Shown in pieces: positions 1-8,137 of a DNA stretch of 64,000 nt. The DNA is from Streptomyces globosus. Lineage in GTDB: Bacteria > Actinomycetota > Actinomycetes > Streptomycetales > Streptomycetaceae. How positions within the stretch are numbered: the stretch's first letter is position 1; each line of letters starts with the position of its first letter. The translations under genes were made by a program, and so were the position numbers. The DNA is taken from contig NZ_CP030862.1 in NCBI RefSeq assembly GCF_003325375.1, positions 3,351,501 to 3,415,500 on the forward strand, in the 5' to 3' direction. The notes under the pieces were generated by a model that saw only the letters and a list, made by a program, of their open reading frames with translations, was not told the DNA's origin and made no database searches.

Positions 1-259
1 CCGACCCGGTGGTGTCGTGCTCGTGGCTGACGAACGCGCCCGACGCCACCGTCTGCGGGCCGGCCGGGGCGGGCGGCGCGGTCCGGCCGCCCGCCGTGGG
101 GGAGGGGGCGGCGGTGGCGCTCGGCAGGGCCTCGCGCAGGGTGCGGTCCGTCCACAGCTTCCAGGGCTGGAACCAGTACATGCCGAACGCGACCGCGACG
201 ACGCCGGCGACCGCGAGACCGATCAGGATCTTCCGCTTTCCGCTCCCCAGAGCCGGCAT
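1..259 (-). CDS. DM13-domain membrane-anchored protein, N-terminal part only
   Basis: The 5' part of a gene whose remainder lies left of the window. The ATG at 259 has a GGAGAGG ribosome site just upstream. The product starts with a short basic stretch, one membrane segment (about residues 10-26, LIGLAVAGVVAVAFGMYWF), a Pro/Ala/Thr-rich linker, then GAFVSHEHDTTG, which resembles the start of a DM13 domain (family knowledge; DM13 is thought to be an electron-transfer or redox domain outside the membrane). The WFQPWKLW sequence after the membrane helix is typical of actinobacterial DM13 proteins as I remember them. Function otherwise unknown. Confidence 0.7.
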   Translation of the reverse strand, partial: MPALGSGKRKILIGLAVAGVVAVAFGMYWFQPWKLWTDRTLREALPSATAAPSPTAGGRTAPPAPAGPQTVASGAFVSHEHDTTGS

Positions 260-315
260 GGGACGTCCTCTCCGTATCCGCCGCAGCGTGTTCCGCCAGG
301 CTACCCGCCGGGGGA

Positions 316-1485
316 TCAGGCGGCCGCCTGGCCGAGCTGCCAGAAGAGCCGGTTGCGCAGGCAGCCGTCCAGGTAGGGGACGCCGTCGGTGTGACCCGAA
401 CCGCTCGCGCCGCCGAGCATGCGGGCGGCGATGCTCCGGTGGGTCGCCTTCCACCGCTGGTGCCGGTCCTCCAGCCGGCCGACCGCACCGTGCAGCAGCC
501 CCCACTCGCGGGAGTCGATGCCGCTGCCGCGGCGCAGGTCGAGATAGGCCCGGGTGAGGGTGTCCCGGCCGGCGTCCTCGGCCTCGGCCCGCACGGCGGG
601 GAGGTCCGCGAACGCGGCCGACGCCAGGCGTGCGGCGGGCGGCGTCCCGCAGAGGACCTCGAACCGCTTGTACTGCTCGGACTGGATGGCGCTGGCGCCC
701 TGCGTGAACCGCCGGAAGGAGGAGAAGTGCCCCGGGCGCATCGTGGCGACGAGCCGGAACAGCGCGGAGGCCCGGGAGAACAGGCCGGCCGCCCGGTCCA
801 CGTGCTCCGCGGCCCCGGCGGGCCGCCCGTCCCGCAGCGCCCCGACGGCGGACCCCACCTCGCCGGCGATCGCCGTGAAGAGCATCTCGTGCGTCTGGAG
901 CACGCGGATGAAGAAGTACTCGTCGTGCAGGACGTACACGGGCTGCACGGTCACGTCGAACCACCGCCCGGCCTCCGTCGCCGGCGGCCGCGGCAGCGCA
1001 TCGGCGATCCCGCGCCACTGCGCCCGGGAGGAGCCGGCGGCGTCGGCGAGGTCCGGGGCGGCGAACCGCAGCGCGTGCCGCAGCCGCTTGCGCAGGACGG
1101 CCGGATCGGGCGGATCCCCGTCCGAGCGGTCCCCGCCGGCGACCGCCGCCGTGATCTCGAAGCGGGCTGCGTCGGCGATGAGGAGCGTGGCGAGCCCCTC
1201 CGGGTCGGGCGCGCCGCCCGCCCCCTCCAGAACCAGCTCCAGCACGGGCAGCGCGAGGTAGGTGCGGTTCCAGTACACCCCGTCGTGCTTGTCGAGGACG
1301 CAGTCCAGGAACGCCCGGACGAAGGGGCTGCCGGACGTCGACGGGCACGCCCGGAAGGCGCTGAGCCGCTCCAGGAGGGGCTGCGGCAGGAAGTGCTTCC
1401 CGGTCCGGCGCACCTCCTGCGTCACCCGCTGCGCCAGGTGGATCCCGTCGCCGCTGAACCGGTGGGCAAGGCAGTGCGTCGTCAT
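316..1485 (-). CDS. Tryptophan 2,3-dioxygenase-like heme protein with long N-terminal extension
   Basis: 389 residues. The C-terminal half (about 185-385) follows the tryptophan 2,3-dioxygenase (TDO) pattern: QTHEMLF (His199 at the distal-His position), FSSFRRF (Arg258, the substrate carboxylate Arg of TDO), and WKATHRSIAARMLGG, whose His349 aligns with the heme-ligand His. The GTGGSSG substrate loop of TDO is changed to SGSGHTDG, so the Thr that contacts the amino group is Ser363. Bacterial TDOs are about 280 residues; here roughly 185 residues precede the core, and I do not recognise them. No kynurenine-pathway gene is adjacent, so a secondary-metabolism or non-tryptophan substrate is possible. 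ATG with GAGGAG upstream. Confidence 0.75.
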   Translation of the reverse strand: MTTHCLAHRFSGDGIHLAQRVTQEVRRTGKHFLPQPLLERLSAFRACPSTSGSPFVRAFLDCVLDKHDGVYWNRTYLALPVLELVLEGAGGAPDPEGLATLLIADAARFEITAAVAGGDRSDGDPPDPAVLRKRLRHALRFAAPDLADAAGSSRAQWRGIADALPRPPATEAGRWFDVTVQPVYVLHDEYFFIRVLQTHEMLFTAIAGEVGSAVGALRDGRPAGAAEHVDRAAGLFSRASALFRLVATMRPGHFSSFRRFTQGASAIQSEQYKRFEVLCGTPPAARLASAAFADLPAVRAEAEDAGRDTLTRAYLDLRRGSGIDSREWGLLHGAVGRLEDRHQRWKATHRSIAARMLGGASGSGHTDGVPYLDGCLRNRLFWQLGQAAA

Positions 1486-1582
1486 CGGGCTCGTCTCCTC
1501 GCTGGGTCGGACCCCCGCCGCTCGGCGGGAGTGGGGAGACCTCGATTAGGCGACACGGCACGCCGACCGGTCAGGCCTCGAA

Positions 1583-1599
1583 TTGTCGTGGCTTGACAA
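1583..1599. promoter_or_regulatory. Inverted repeat upstream of the TDO-like gene
   Basis: TTGTC at 1583-1587 and GACAA at 1595-1599 form a 5-bp inverted repeat with a 7-bp spacer, about 100 bp upstream of the TDO-like start codon. It could be an operator, but it is short and the regulator is unknown. Confidence 0.25.
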
Positions 1600-1651
1600 C
1601 GAGGCCCGCCGGCCCATCCTCAAGGCGCTCCGTCCGGGCGGGGAAAGGCGT

Positions 1652-1684
1652 GTGCCCCGCTGATCCGGAGGGATCGCGGGGCAC
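1652..1684 (-). terminator. Terminator hairpin after the CAP gene
   Basis: GTGCCCCGC (1652-1660) pairs with GCGGGGCAC (1676-1684); GATCC and GGATC extend the stem inside with one bulge. It lies 60 bp beyond the CAP gene stop. No U-run follows, as is usual in streptomycetes. Confidence 0.6.
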
Positions 1685-1744
1685 TGTGCCGGGCCGTCGC
1701 CGGAATCGGAAACGGAACCGCTGCCGACCTGTGTGGGGAAGGCG

Positions 1745-2479
1745 TCAGCGGGATGCGCCGAAGTTCTGCGTCCAGTAGTGGTTCGGCTGGGCGAGGCCCA
1801 CGCCGATTTCCTTGAACGCGCAGTTCAGAATGTTCTGCCTGTGGCCGGGGCTGTTCATCCAGCCCTGCATGACCTGCTCGGCGCTGCCATAGCCGTAGGC
1901 GACGTTCTCGCCGTACGTGCGCCACTCGTACCCTGCGCGCGTGATGCGCTGACCCGGGTCGGACCCGTCGGAGCCGGTGTGCGACATGGTGGAGTGGCTC
2001 GCCATGTCCTCGCTGTGGGCCTGGGCCGCCTTGGTCAGCTGTTCGTTCACGGTGAGCGCCGGGCAGCCGACGGCCGCGCGCTCCTTGTTGACGAGCGCGA
2101 GGATCTGGGCGGCGGCGCCCGAGGCGGGCGCGGCGGTGGGCGCTGAGGGCTCGGGCGCGGCCGGGGCCTGCGGTTCCGGCCGCGCGGCCGGCGGCGCCGG
2201 GGCCTCGCGCACGGGGGCCGGCTCCTGGGCGACGGGCGCGGCGGGGGCGGGAGCGTCCTGTACGACGGGCGCCGCGGGCGCCTCGGGCACCGTGGGGGCG
2301 GCCTCGGCGGCGGTGTGCTGCCAGGCGCGGGACTCGTGCCGCTCGGCGGCCCGGGGGCGGGGCGCGTCCTGCGTGTCGAAGCAGGCCATGGCCGCGGTCG
2401 GCACGCCCAGGATTCCCACGGCGCCGACGGCGACGGCTATTTTCCTGTAGTGCGTCTTCTTCTTCCGGTGCTTCTGCAT
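1745..2479 (-). CDS. Secreted CAP (SCP/PR-1) domain protein
   Basis: 244 residues. A basic N-terminus (MQKHRKKKTHYRK) and a hydrophobic stretch ending TAAMA form a signal peptide; a Cys follows directly, but the preceding residues are not a good lipobox. Residues about 40-120 are a Pro/Ala linker. The C-terminal about 120 residues are a CAP domain: AAQILALVNKERAAVGCP, HSEDMASHSTMSH, YGENVAYGYGSAEQVMQGW, NSPGHRQNILN and YWTQNFG, including the conserved His and Glu of the CAP cavity. Such proteins are extracellular or cell-wall associated in streptomycetes; their activity is not settled. The likely promoter (TATACA near 2637-2642 on the minus strand) leaves an untranslated leader of roughly 150 nt, long enough for a structured RNA. 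Confidence 0.9.
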   Translation of the reverse strand: MQKHRKKKTHYRKIAVAVGAVGILGVPTAAMACFDTQDAPRPRAAERHESRAWQHTAAEAAPTVPEAPAAPVVQDAPAPAAPVAQEPAPVREAPAPPAARPEPQAPAAPEPSAPTAAPASGAAAQILALVNKERAAVGCPALTVNEQLTKAAQAHSEDMASHSTMSHTGSDGSDPGQRITRAGYEWRTYGENVAYGYGSAEQVMQGWMNSPGHRQNILNCAFKEIGVGLAQPNHYWTQNFGASR

Positions 2480-2831
2480 GTGACCTCATTCGGTGATCGC
2501 GAAGCTTCCGGCGGCGGTCATGGAACCCGGCGCCGGAGGAGTCGCCATTCTCAGAAGCCCGGCAACGCGCTGGCAAGTTACCCCGGGCCCTTTCCGCGGG
2601 AGATCCGGAACGCCGCTTGAAATACGCGGCCGATCATGTATAGCGCTGTGAAACGGTTTTCCGGTCAGCCTGATGGCCTGCCAGGAACTGCTCTGAACAG
2701 TGCAGTCCCGGCGCGGGGGCCAACCACCGCGAATTTCTTTTCCGTAAGAGAGGGGAATGTCGCCGCCAAACCGGACAAGTGTTGATATGTCGAGCGCCTG
2801 GTTCGGCAAGGGAGCCGGTGCGGCCCGCCGG
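2480..2831. other. Non-coding region, CAP promoter and leader
   Basis: About 350 bp without a convincing gene between the CAP start and the hairpin that follows the exporter operon. It holds the CAP promoter (TATACA on the minus strand, AT-richer than its surroundings) and the untranslated leader. Several short inverted repeats occur in the leader (for example CCCGG/CCGGG pairs). I could not match it to a riboswitch family with confidence. Confidence 0.5.
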
Positions 2832-2857
2832 GGTTCCGTGACGTATGTCACGGAACC
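2832..2857. terminator. Perfect 11-bp palindrome, terminator of the exporter operon
   Basis: GGTTCCGTGAC (2832-2842), loop GTAT, GTCACGGAACC (2847-2857). It is 20 bp beyond the exporter permease stop, so a terminator is the simplest reading. The core GTGAC-N4-GTCAC also resembles a Crp-type site, so it could act as an operator for the CAP gene instead. Confidence 0.6.
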
Positions 2858-2876
2858 ATCCGGGCCCTGCCGGGTT

Positions 2877-5237
2877 TCAGAGGGTTTCGCTGAGGGAGTC
2901 CGCCAGGCGCCGGCGGGCCGTGCGGGTCGCCGGGAGGACGGCCGCGGCCGCCGCGCCGAGGACCGCCGCGGCCACGACCGCCGCCAGGACCGGCGGCTGC
3001 GGGAGGCGGGCGATGCCGGCGCCGATGCCGCTCGCCGCGGCCTGCAGGTCGACGAGCAGGACGCCGCCGAAGGCGCCCGCCGCCGTTCCCACCAGTGCGG
3101 CCGCCAGGGCGGTCAGCCCGGCGGCCGCCACGATCGTCGCGCTGATCTGCCGGGGCGTCAGCCCGATCGCCTTCAGCGCCAGCAGGTCCCGGCCGCGGTC
3201 CCGGACGCCCGTGCTGACCAGCGTCAGCACTTCCGTCAGCCCGATCAGCGCCAGTACCCCGACCAGGGCGGCGATCACCGCGCGGGCGGACTCCAGGCCC
3301 TCCACGGGGCCGGAGGCCTGCCGGACCTCCAGCGTCCCCGCCGCCGCCCGGTCGACGGCGTCCCGGACCTCCCGCGGGTCGGCGCCCTCGCGCAGCACCA
3401 GGGCGTGGTGGTCGGGGCGCAGCTGCGGATCCCGTTCGCGCAGCGCGTCCATCGTCGTGGTGATCACCCGGCCGCCGGACTCCGGCTCGATGGTCCGGCC
3501 GACGACGTGGAGGATCTGCGGCCGCCCCGCGACGGTCATCCGCACCCAGTCCCCCACCCGCACCCCGAGCAGGTCCAGCAGCCCCTGTCCGGCCACGGCC
3601 TCGTCGGGCCCGGCGGCGGCGCGGCCCTCCACCACCGCGGACGGGAACGGCTCCCGGGCCGTGCCCAGCCCGCGGAGCGTGATCGTGCCGGTCTGCCCCG
3701 GCACGAGCGCCGCCATCTCGGCGCCCGGGTGGACCGATGCGACGCCGGGTACGGCGGCGAGGATCCGCTCCGCCTCGGCGTCTGACGGCCCTGCGGGCTG
3801 CGGGGCCCGTACGGTGAGCGCGGCCGCCAGGCCGACCTGCGCGGGCCGGCTGCGGAACTGGTCCAGCGTCGACCACGCGACGAGGGCGACGGCGACCAGG
3901 GCAAGCGGCAGGGCGAGCCGGGCCACCGCGGCGAGCGTCCTGCCGCGCCGCGGGAACGCCGCACGCCAGCCCAGCACCAGCGCGGGCGGCACCCGAAGGC
4001 CGAGCGCCCGCCGGCCGAGCGCCGTCATGGGCGTGGCGGACGGCAGCGCCGCCCGCGCCACCGGCACCGGCGGTACGCGCCCGGCCCGCCACGCCGACAG
4101 GCCGGTGGCGGCGGCGATCAGCAGCACCGCGCCGCACGGGATGCCGATCATCAGCGCGGTGTGGCCCGGCAGGTCCGGCCACACCTGTGCGGCCTCCCCG
4201 ATCCGGCCCGGTATCCGGGCGCCCAGCAGGCCGATCGCGGCCGTGCCGAGGGCCACGCCGAGGACGGCGAAGGCCAGGTGCTGCACGAGGAACCCGCGGG
4301 TCACCTGTCCGGGCGTGAACCCGACGGCCTTCAGGACGGCGATGTCCCGCAGCTGGCCCCGGACCCGGGCGGCGATCGCCCCGGACGCGGCGAGGGCCGC
4401 CGCAGCCAGCGCACCCACCCCGAACACGGCGAAGACCTGCCCGAGGAGCCGGTCGTCCCCGCCCGCCTCGGCCCGCGCCTGCTGCCACTTGGCGACCTGC
4501 GCCACCCGGTCCGCGCCGAGGACGGTCACCGCTCGCTGCACGGTGAAGTCGGTGTCGGCGGGGTCCGCCAGGCGCAGCCCGACGCTCTGCCCGACCTGCC
4601 CACCCGCGACCGCGTCGAGCGTGGCGGGGGACACCCAGCCGAGGCCGGGCGCGCCGCCGGGGCGGTAGCGGGTCTCGGCGGTCTCGGCGATCCCGGCCAC
4701 CCGCAGGGCGTGCGGGGCGCCGTCCGGCCCGGCGAGGCGTACGGTGTCGCCCGGCTCGGCCCACAGCGCCCGCGCGAGGGCCCGCTCCAGGACGACGGCG
4801 CCGGCGGCCGGGCCGCCGTCCTCGGCCGCGGGCAGCCAGCCGCCTGCGGTGACGAGCGGCCGGCCGGTGTGCGGGGGCTCCGCCCCGGCCGCGCGCAGCG
4901 TCAGCGGGGCCCGCGTGCCGCGCGACTCGGCGGTCGCGGCGGCTGTCCGGAACGGCCCCGACAGTGAGGCGACCCCGTCCAGTCCGGACAGCGCCTCCGC
5001 GTCGGCGGCCTCCGCGCCGGCCGGGGCGCCGGCCGCGGGCCGGGTGTGCAGCCACACGTGGGCGCCCTGGGACTGGTTGAAGATCCGCTGCCAGGGGTTG
5101 GCGGCGTACCCGAACAGGGCCCCGGCCAGCAGCAGGGAGGCGATGATCCCGGCACTGGCGAGGACGACGAAGAGGGCTTCGCCGCGGTGTGCGCGGAAGT
5201 CGGCGTGCGCCCAGCGCAGCGTGGCCCGCACGGTCAC
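2877..5237 (-). CDS. FtsX-type ABC exporter permease
   Basis: 786 residues from GTG at 5237, which overlaps the ATPase stop by GTGA. The layout is that of a MacB/LolC-like permease with two FtsX repeats: an N-terminal membrane helix (ALFVVLASAGIIASLLLAG), a large extracytoplasmic domain, a first set of helices preceded by LKAVGFTPGQV (about residue 300), then a second large domain and a final set with LKAIGLTPRQI (about residue 690). KA-x-G-x-T-x-x-Q is the FtsX coupling-helix signature. It forms one unit with the downstream-named ATPase and PadR regulator and probably exports or releases a lipid- or peptide-like compound; substrate unknown. Confidence 0.9.
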   Translation of the reverse strand: MTVRATLRWAHADFRAHRGEALFVVLASAGIIASLLLAGALFGYAANPWQRIFNQSQGAHVWLHTRPAAGAPAGAEAADAEALSGLDGVASLSGPFRTAAATAESRGTRAPLTLRAAGAEPPHTGRPLVTAGGWLPAAEDGGPAAGAVVLERALARALWAEPGDTVRLAGPDGAPHALRVAGIAETAETRYRPGGAPGLGWVSPATLDAVAGGQVGQSVGLRLADPADTDFTVQRAVTVLGADRVAQVAKWQQARAEAGGDDRLLGQVFAVFGVGALAAAALAASGAIAARVRGQLRDIAVLKAVGFTPGQVTRGFLVQHLAFAVLGVALGTAAIGLLGARIPGRIGEAAQVWPDLPGHTALMIGIPCGAVLLIAAATGLSAWRAGRVPPVPVARAALPSATPMTALGRRALGLRVPPALVLGWRAAFPRRGRTLAAVARLALPLALVAVALVAWSTLDQFRSRPAQVGLAAALTVRAPQPAGPSDAEAERILAAVPGVASVHPGAEMAALVPGQTGTITLRGLGTAREPFPSAVVEGRAAAGPDEAVAGQGLLDLLGVRVGDWVRMTVAGRPQILHVVGRTIEPESGGRVITTTMDALRERDPQLRPDHHALVLREGADPREVRDAVDRAAAGTLEVRQASGPVEGLESARAVIAALVGVLALIGLTEVLTLVSTGVRDRGRDLLALKAIGLTPRQISATIVAAAGLTALAAALVGTAAGAFGGVLLVDLQAAASGIGAGIARLPQPPVLAAVVAAAVLGAAAAAVLPATRTARRRLADSLSETL

Positions 5238-6016
5238 TCCTTCAGGTCCAGGACGCGGGAGACGCCGCCCGGCTTCTCGCGGCGCCCGCCTCCGAGCTGC
5301 GCGTCGTCGGCGATGCGCCCGTCGAAGAAGCTGATGACGCGGTCGGCGGCGCTGGCCATGCGGGCGTCGTGCGTCACCATCACGATCGTCTGGCCGCGCT
5401 GGTGGAAGCGGGAGAGCAGGCGCAGCACCTCGCGGGTGCCCTTGCTGTCGAGGCTGCCGGCCGGCTCGTCGGCCAGCAGCAGGGCGGGGTGGTTGACCAG
5501 CGCGCGGGCGAGCGCGACCCGCTGCTGCTCGCCGCCGGACAGCTCGCCCGGCATCGCCCGCTCGCGGCCCTCGAGGCCCAGCTCGGCGAGCAGCTCGGCC
5601 CGCGAGTCCCGCGCCGCCTTCGGGGAGGCGCCCGCCAGCAGGGCGGGCAGTTCGACGTTGTCGGCGACGGTCAGGTTCGAGACCAGGTTGAAGAACTGGA
5701 AGACGACGCCGATGCTGCGGCGCCGCAGGACCGCCCAGCGGGCCTCGCGGAAGGTGTCGACGCGCTGCCCGCCGATCCACAGCCTCCCGCCGTCGGGCCG
5801 CTGAAGCCCGCCGATCAGGTGCAGCAGCGTGGACTTCCCCGCCCCGGAGGGCCCGGTGACCGCGACGAACTCGCCGGGCCGGACGGTCAGGTCCACCCCG
5901 CGCACCGCGTGTACGGGGGCGCCCTCGCCGCGGTGCGTCTTGGTCAGGCCTTCGGCGCGCACGATGGGCGCGGGCTCGGGCGCGGCAGGAGCGCCGCCGG
6001 CGGCGTCGTCGCTCAT
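5234..6016 (-). CDS. ABC transporter ATP-binding protein, MacB/LolD type
   Basis: 260 residues. Walker A GPSGAGKST, Q-loop region, signature LSGGEQQRVALARAL, Walker B LLLADEPAG and the H-loop VTHDARMA are all present. The ADEPAG-x-LD form is typical of ATPases that work with FtsX-like permeases. It overlaps the PadR gene by ATGA and the permease by GTGA, so the three genes are translationally coupled. Confidence 0.95.
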   Translation of the reverse strand: MSDDAAGGAPAAPEPAPIVRAEGLTKTHRGEGAPVHAVRGVDLTVRPGEFVAVTGPSGAGKSTLLHLIGGLQRPDGGRLWIGGQRVDTFREARWAVLRRRSIGVVFQFFNLVSNLTVADNVELPALLAGASPKAARDSRAELLAELGLEGRERAMPGELSGGEQQRVALARALVNHPALLLADEPAGSLDSKGTREVLRLLSRFHQRGQTIVMVTHDARMASAADRVISFFDGRIADDAQLGGGRREKPGGVSRVLDLKE

Positions 6017-6519
6017 TCCAGCTCCTCCTGGCAGCGTTCCAGCCAGTCGAGGTCGGCCTGGAGGTGCAGCATGGCGCCCTCGATCAGCAGTTGGGAGATC
6101 TTGTTGTCGCGGTCCTCGGAAGCAGCCAGCTTCGACAGGTCCCGCATGGTGTTGAGGTACTGCCGCCGCTGCCGGTTGATCAGCGCGATCGGATCGGCCA
6201 TCCCCGACTGCGGCGCGAGGGCGAGCTTCATGAAGAACTCGTCCCGTACCCGGGGCTCCTCGGCGGTCTCCTCGAACCAGGCGAGCACGGCCTCGCGCCC
6301 GGCGTCCGTCAGCCGGTAGGTGCGCTTGTTGGGCCGGCCCGACTGCTCGACGTCCTCGCCCTCGATCAGGCCGCTTTTCTCCAGCCGGCCGAGGGTGACG
6401 TAGACCTGGCCCACGTTTGGCTGAGGGTACGCGGCGCCCAGCAGCTTCTCAAGGTCCTGCTTGAGCTCGTAGCCGTGGGCGGGGCCGCGGGTCAGGAGTG
6501 CCAGGAGCGGCAGACGCAC
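6013..6519 (-). CDS. PadR family transcriptional regulator
   Basis: 168 residues from GTG at 6519 with a GGAGGGGGG ribosome site. The N-terminal winged helix starts LPLLALLTRGPAHGYEL and contains VGQVYVTLGRLEKSGLI, the PadR recognition region; a C-terminal helical dimerisation part follows. PadR proteins usually repress a linked exporter operon and themselves and are released by a toxic ligand (family knowledge), and this gene is the first of the exporter operon. Confidence 0.92.
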   Translation of the reverse strand: MRLPLLALLTRGPAHGYELKQDLEKLLGAAYPQPNVGQVYVTLGRLEKSGLIEGEDVEQSGRPNKRTYRLTDAGREAVLAWFEETAEEPRVRDEFFMKLALAPQSGMADPIALINRQRRQYLNTMRDLSKLAASEDRDNKISQLLIEGAMLHLQADLDWLERCQEELE

Positions 6520-6611
6520 GCGCTCCCCCCTCCTTCCCGCACCGTAGCCGACCGTAGACCCCTGCAGCGGTCCGGTGGCACCGCCGCCCGCCCCGCCCTG
6601 CCTGGGCGTCT

Positions 6612-6643
6612 AGTATCGCCCATGCCTAACAGGTATATATAGG
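6612..6643. promoter_or_regulatory. AT-rich divergent promoter region
   Basis: Between the PadR gene and the plus-strand binding protein. AGTATC (6612-6617) gives a TA-rich -10-like element for the minus strand. CCTA (6625-6628) and TAGG (6640-6643) flank GGTATATA, an AT-rich dyad in otherwise GC-rich DNA. A PadR autoregulatory site here is plausible but not shown. Confidence 0.35.
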
Positions 6644-6689
6644 CCGTACTGGTCGGCGACGCAGCCGGATCGTGTACTGGGAGGAACCT

Positions 6690-7964
6690 GTGCGGTGGAT
6701 GCGTGCCGCGGGCAGGGCTTTCCTGGTCGCGGCGGTGGTGCTCGCGGGGTACGCCGGCTTCGGCGCCCGCGGCGACGCCGGCGCGGACGCGCCGGCCCGC
6801 GGGCCCCTGACGCTCGTGACGGCCGGCGACCTGACCGACTACCTCTCCCCGCTCCTCGACGAGTGGAACGAGCAGCACCCCGGCGAGCGCGTCACCCTCG
6901 TCGAGCTGCCCGAGTCCGCGGACGAGACCCGCGCCCAGATGACCAGCGAACTGCGCTCCGGCAGCAGCCGCTTCGACGTGCTCAACATCGACGTCGCCTG
7001 GACCTCCGAGTTCGCCGCCGCCGGGTGGGTCGCCCCGCTGCCGCGTGACCGCTTCCCGCTGGAGTCCTTCCTGCGCCCGGTCGTCGACACGGCCACCTTC
7101 GAGGGCCGGCTGTACGCGGTCCCGTACGTCACCAACGCCGGCCTGCTCTACTACCGCAAGGACATCCTCGACCGGGAGGGGGAGAAGCCGCCGGGCACCT
7201 GGGCGGAGCTGGCCCGGCAGGCGGCCGAGGTCGCCCCGCGGCACGGGCTCGACGGCTACGCGGGCCAGTTCCTGCCGTACGAGGGGCTCACCGTCAACGT
7301 CACGGAGGCCGTGCACTCGGCCGGCGGGGCCGTCCTGCGCGACGACGGCGCGGAGGTGGCCGTCGACTCGCCCGCCGCGCGGGCCGGCCTGCGGTTCCTG
7401 GCCGACGGCGTCCGGGAGGGCTGGATTCCCCGCGACGCACTCGGCTGGAAGGAGGAGGAGTCCCGGCGGGCCTTCCAGGACGGCCGGCTGCTCTTCCTGC
7501 GGAACTGGCCCTACGTGTACGCGGAGGCGAGCGCGCCGGACTCGAAGGTCGCGGGCCGCTTCGGCGCCGTGCCGCTGCCCGGGCCCGACGGGCCGGGAGC
7601 CAGCGTCCTCGGCGGCTCCAACCTCGCGGTCAGCAGCCGCTCGCGGCATCCCGCGTCGGCGGCCGACCTGATCTCCTACCTCACCAGCGAACCGGTGCAG
7701 CGCAAGGTCCTCACCGAGGGGGCGCTGCCGCCGGTGCGGGCCGCCCTGTACGAGGACCCCGAGCTGGTGCGCGCGTACCCGTACCTGCCGGTGCTCCGCG
7801 AGAGCGTGCTGTCTGCGGTGCCGCGGCCCAAGAGCCCGCGCTACGACCAGGTGAGCCTCGCCGTGCAGGCAGTGGCGCAGGACCTGCTCTCGCTGCGCCA
7901 GACGCCCGAGCAGGCCGTCGCGCGGCTGGCGCGCGAACTCGAGGCGCTCACCCGCAAGGGCTGA
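6690..7964 (+). CDS. Extracellular sugar-binding protein (family 1), lipobox Cys missing
   Basis: 424 residues. GTG at 6690 is preceded by GGGAGGAACCT. The N-terminus is a signal-peptide-like hydrophobic stretch ending VVLAGYAGFG: the lipobox L-A-G-C of this family reads L-A-G-Y (codon TAC at 6750-6752, one base from the Cys codon TGC). The rest follows family 1 sugar-binding proteins of the trehalose/maltose type (TAGDLTDYLSPLLDEWNEQHPG, FDVLNIDVAWTSEFAAAGW, YAVPYVTNAGLLYYRKD). No permease follows directly; it may feed the permeases downstream, which have their own lipoprotein, or it may be a released binding protein. Confidence 0.85.
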   Translation: MRWMRAAGRAFLVAAVVLAGYAGFGARGDAGADAPARGPLTLVTAGDLTDYLSPLLDEWNEQHPGERVTLVELPESADETRAQMTSELRSGSSRFDVLNIDVAWTSEFAAAGWVAPLPRDRFPLESFLRPVVDTATFEGRLYAVPYVTNAGLLYYRKDILDREGEKPPGTWAELARQAAEVAPRHGLDGYAGQFLPYEGLTVNVTEAVHSAGGAVLRDDGAEVAVDSPAARAGLRFLADGVREGWIPRDALGWKEEESRRAFQDGRLLFLRNWPYVYAEASAPDSKVAGRFGAVPLPGPDGPGASVLGGSNLAVSSRSRHPASAADLISYLTSEPVQRKVLTEGALPPVRAALYEDPELVRAYPYLPVLRESVLSAVPRPKSPRYDQVSLAVQAVAQDLLSLRQTPEQAVARLARELEALTRKG

Positions 7965-8029
7965 CCGCGGCGGCTGCCGCTGCCGGTGCGGCCGGCGGGC
8001 GGCACTCCCCATCTTCCCCACCTCCTCCA

Positions 8030-8060
8030 GGGCACCTACTTACATGTTAAGTAGGTGCCC
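8030..8060 (+). terminator. 13-bp perfect hairpin after the first binding protein
   Basis: GGGCACCTACTTA (8030-8042), loop CATGT, TAAGTAGGTGCCC (8048-8060), 65 bp after the stop codon. The inner part (8043-8054, read on the minus strand) is the same 12-mer, CTACTTAACATG, that occurs at the next promoter, so this may be operator as well as terminator. Confidence 0.65.
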
Positions 8061-8137
8061 TGCGCTTGCCTCTCGGCACATCCATGCCCATACCTGGGCA
8101 AACCCCCCCATCTGCAAGCCGGTTTCTGGACACACCG

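Noticed and set aside
2848..5055. Very long minus-strand ORFs of Arg/Gly/Pro/Ala (also at 34356-38399, 40986-42983, 44093-46780 and elsewhere)
   Set aside because: Composition is that of antisense or shifted frames of high-GC genes; the frames contain no family motifs and lie over well-supported genes.
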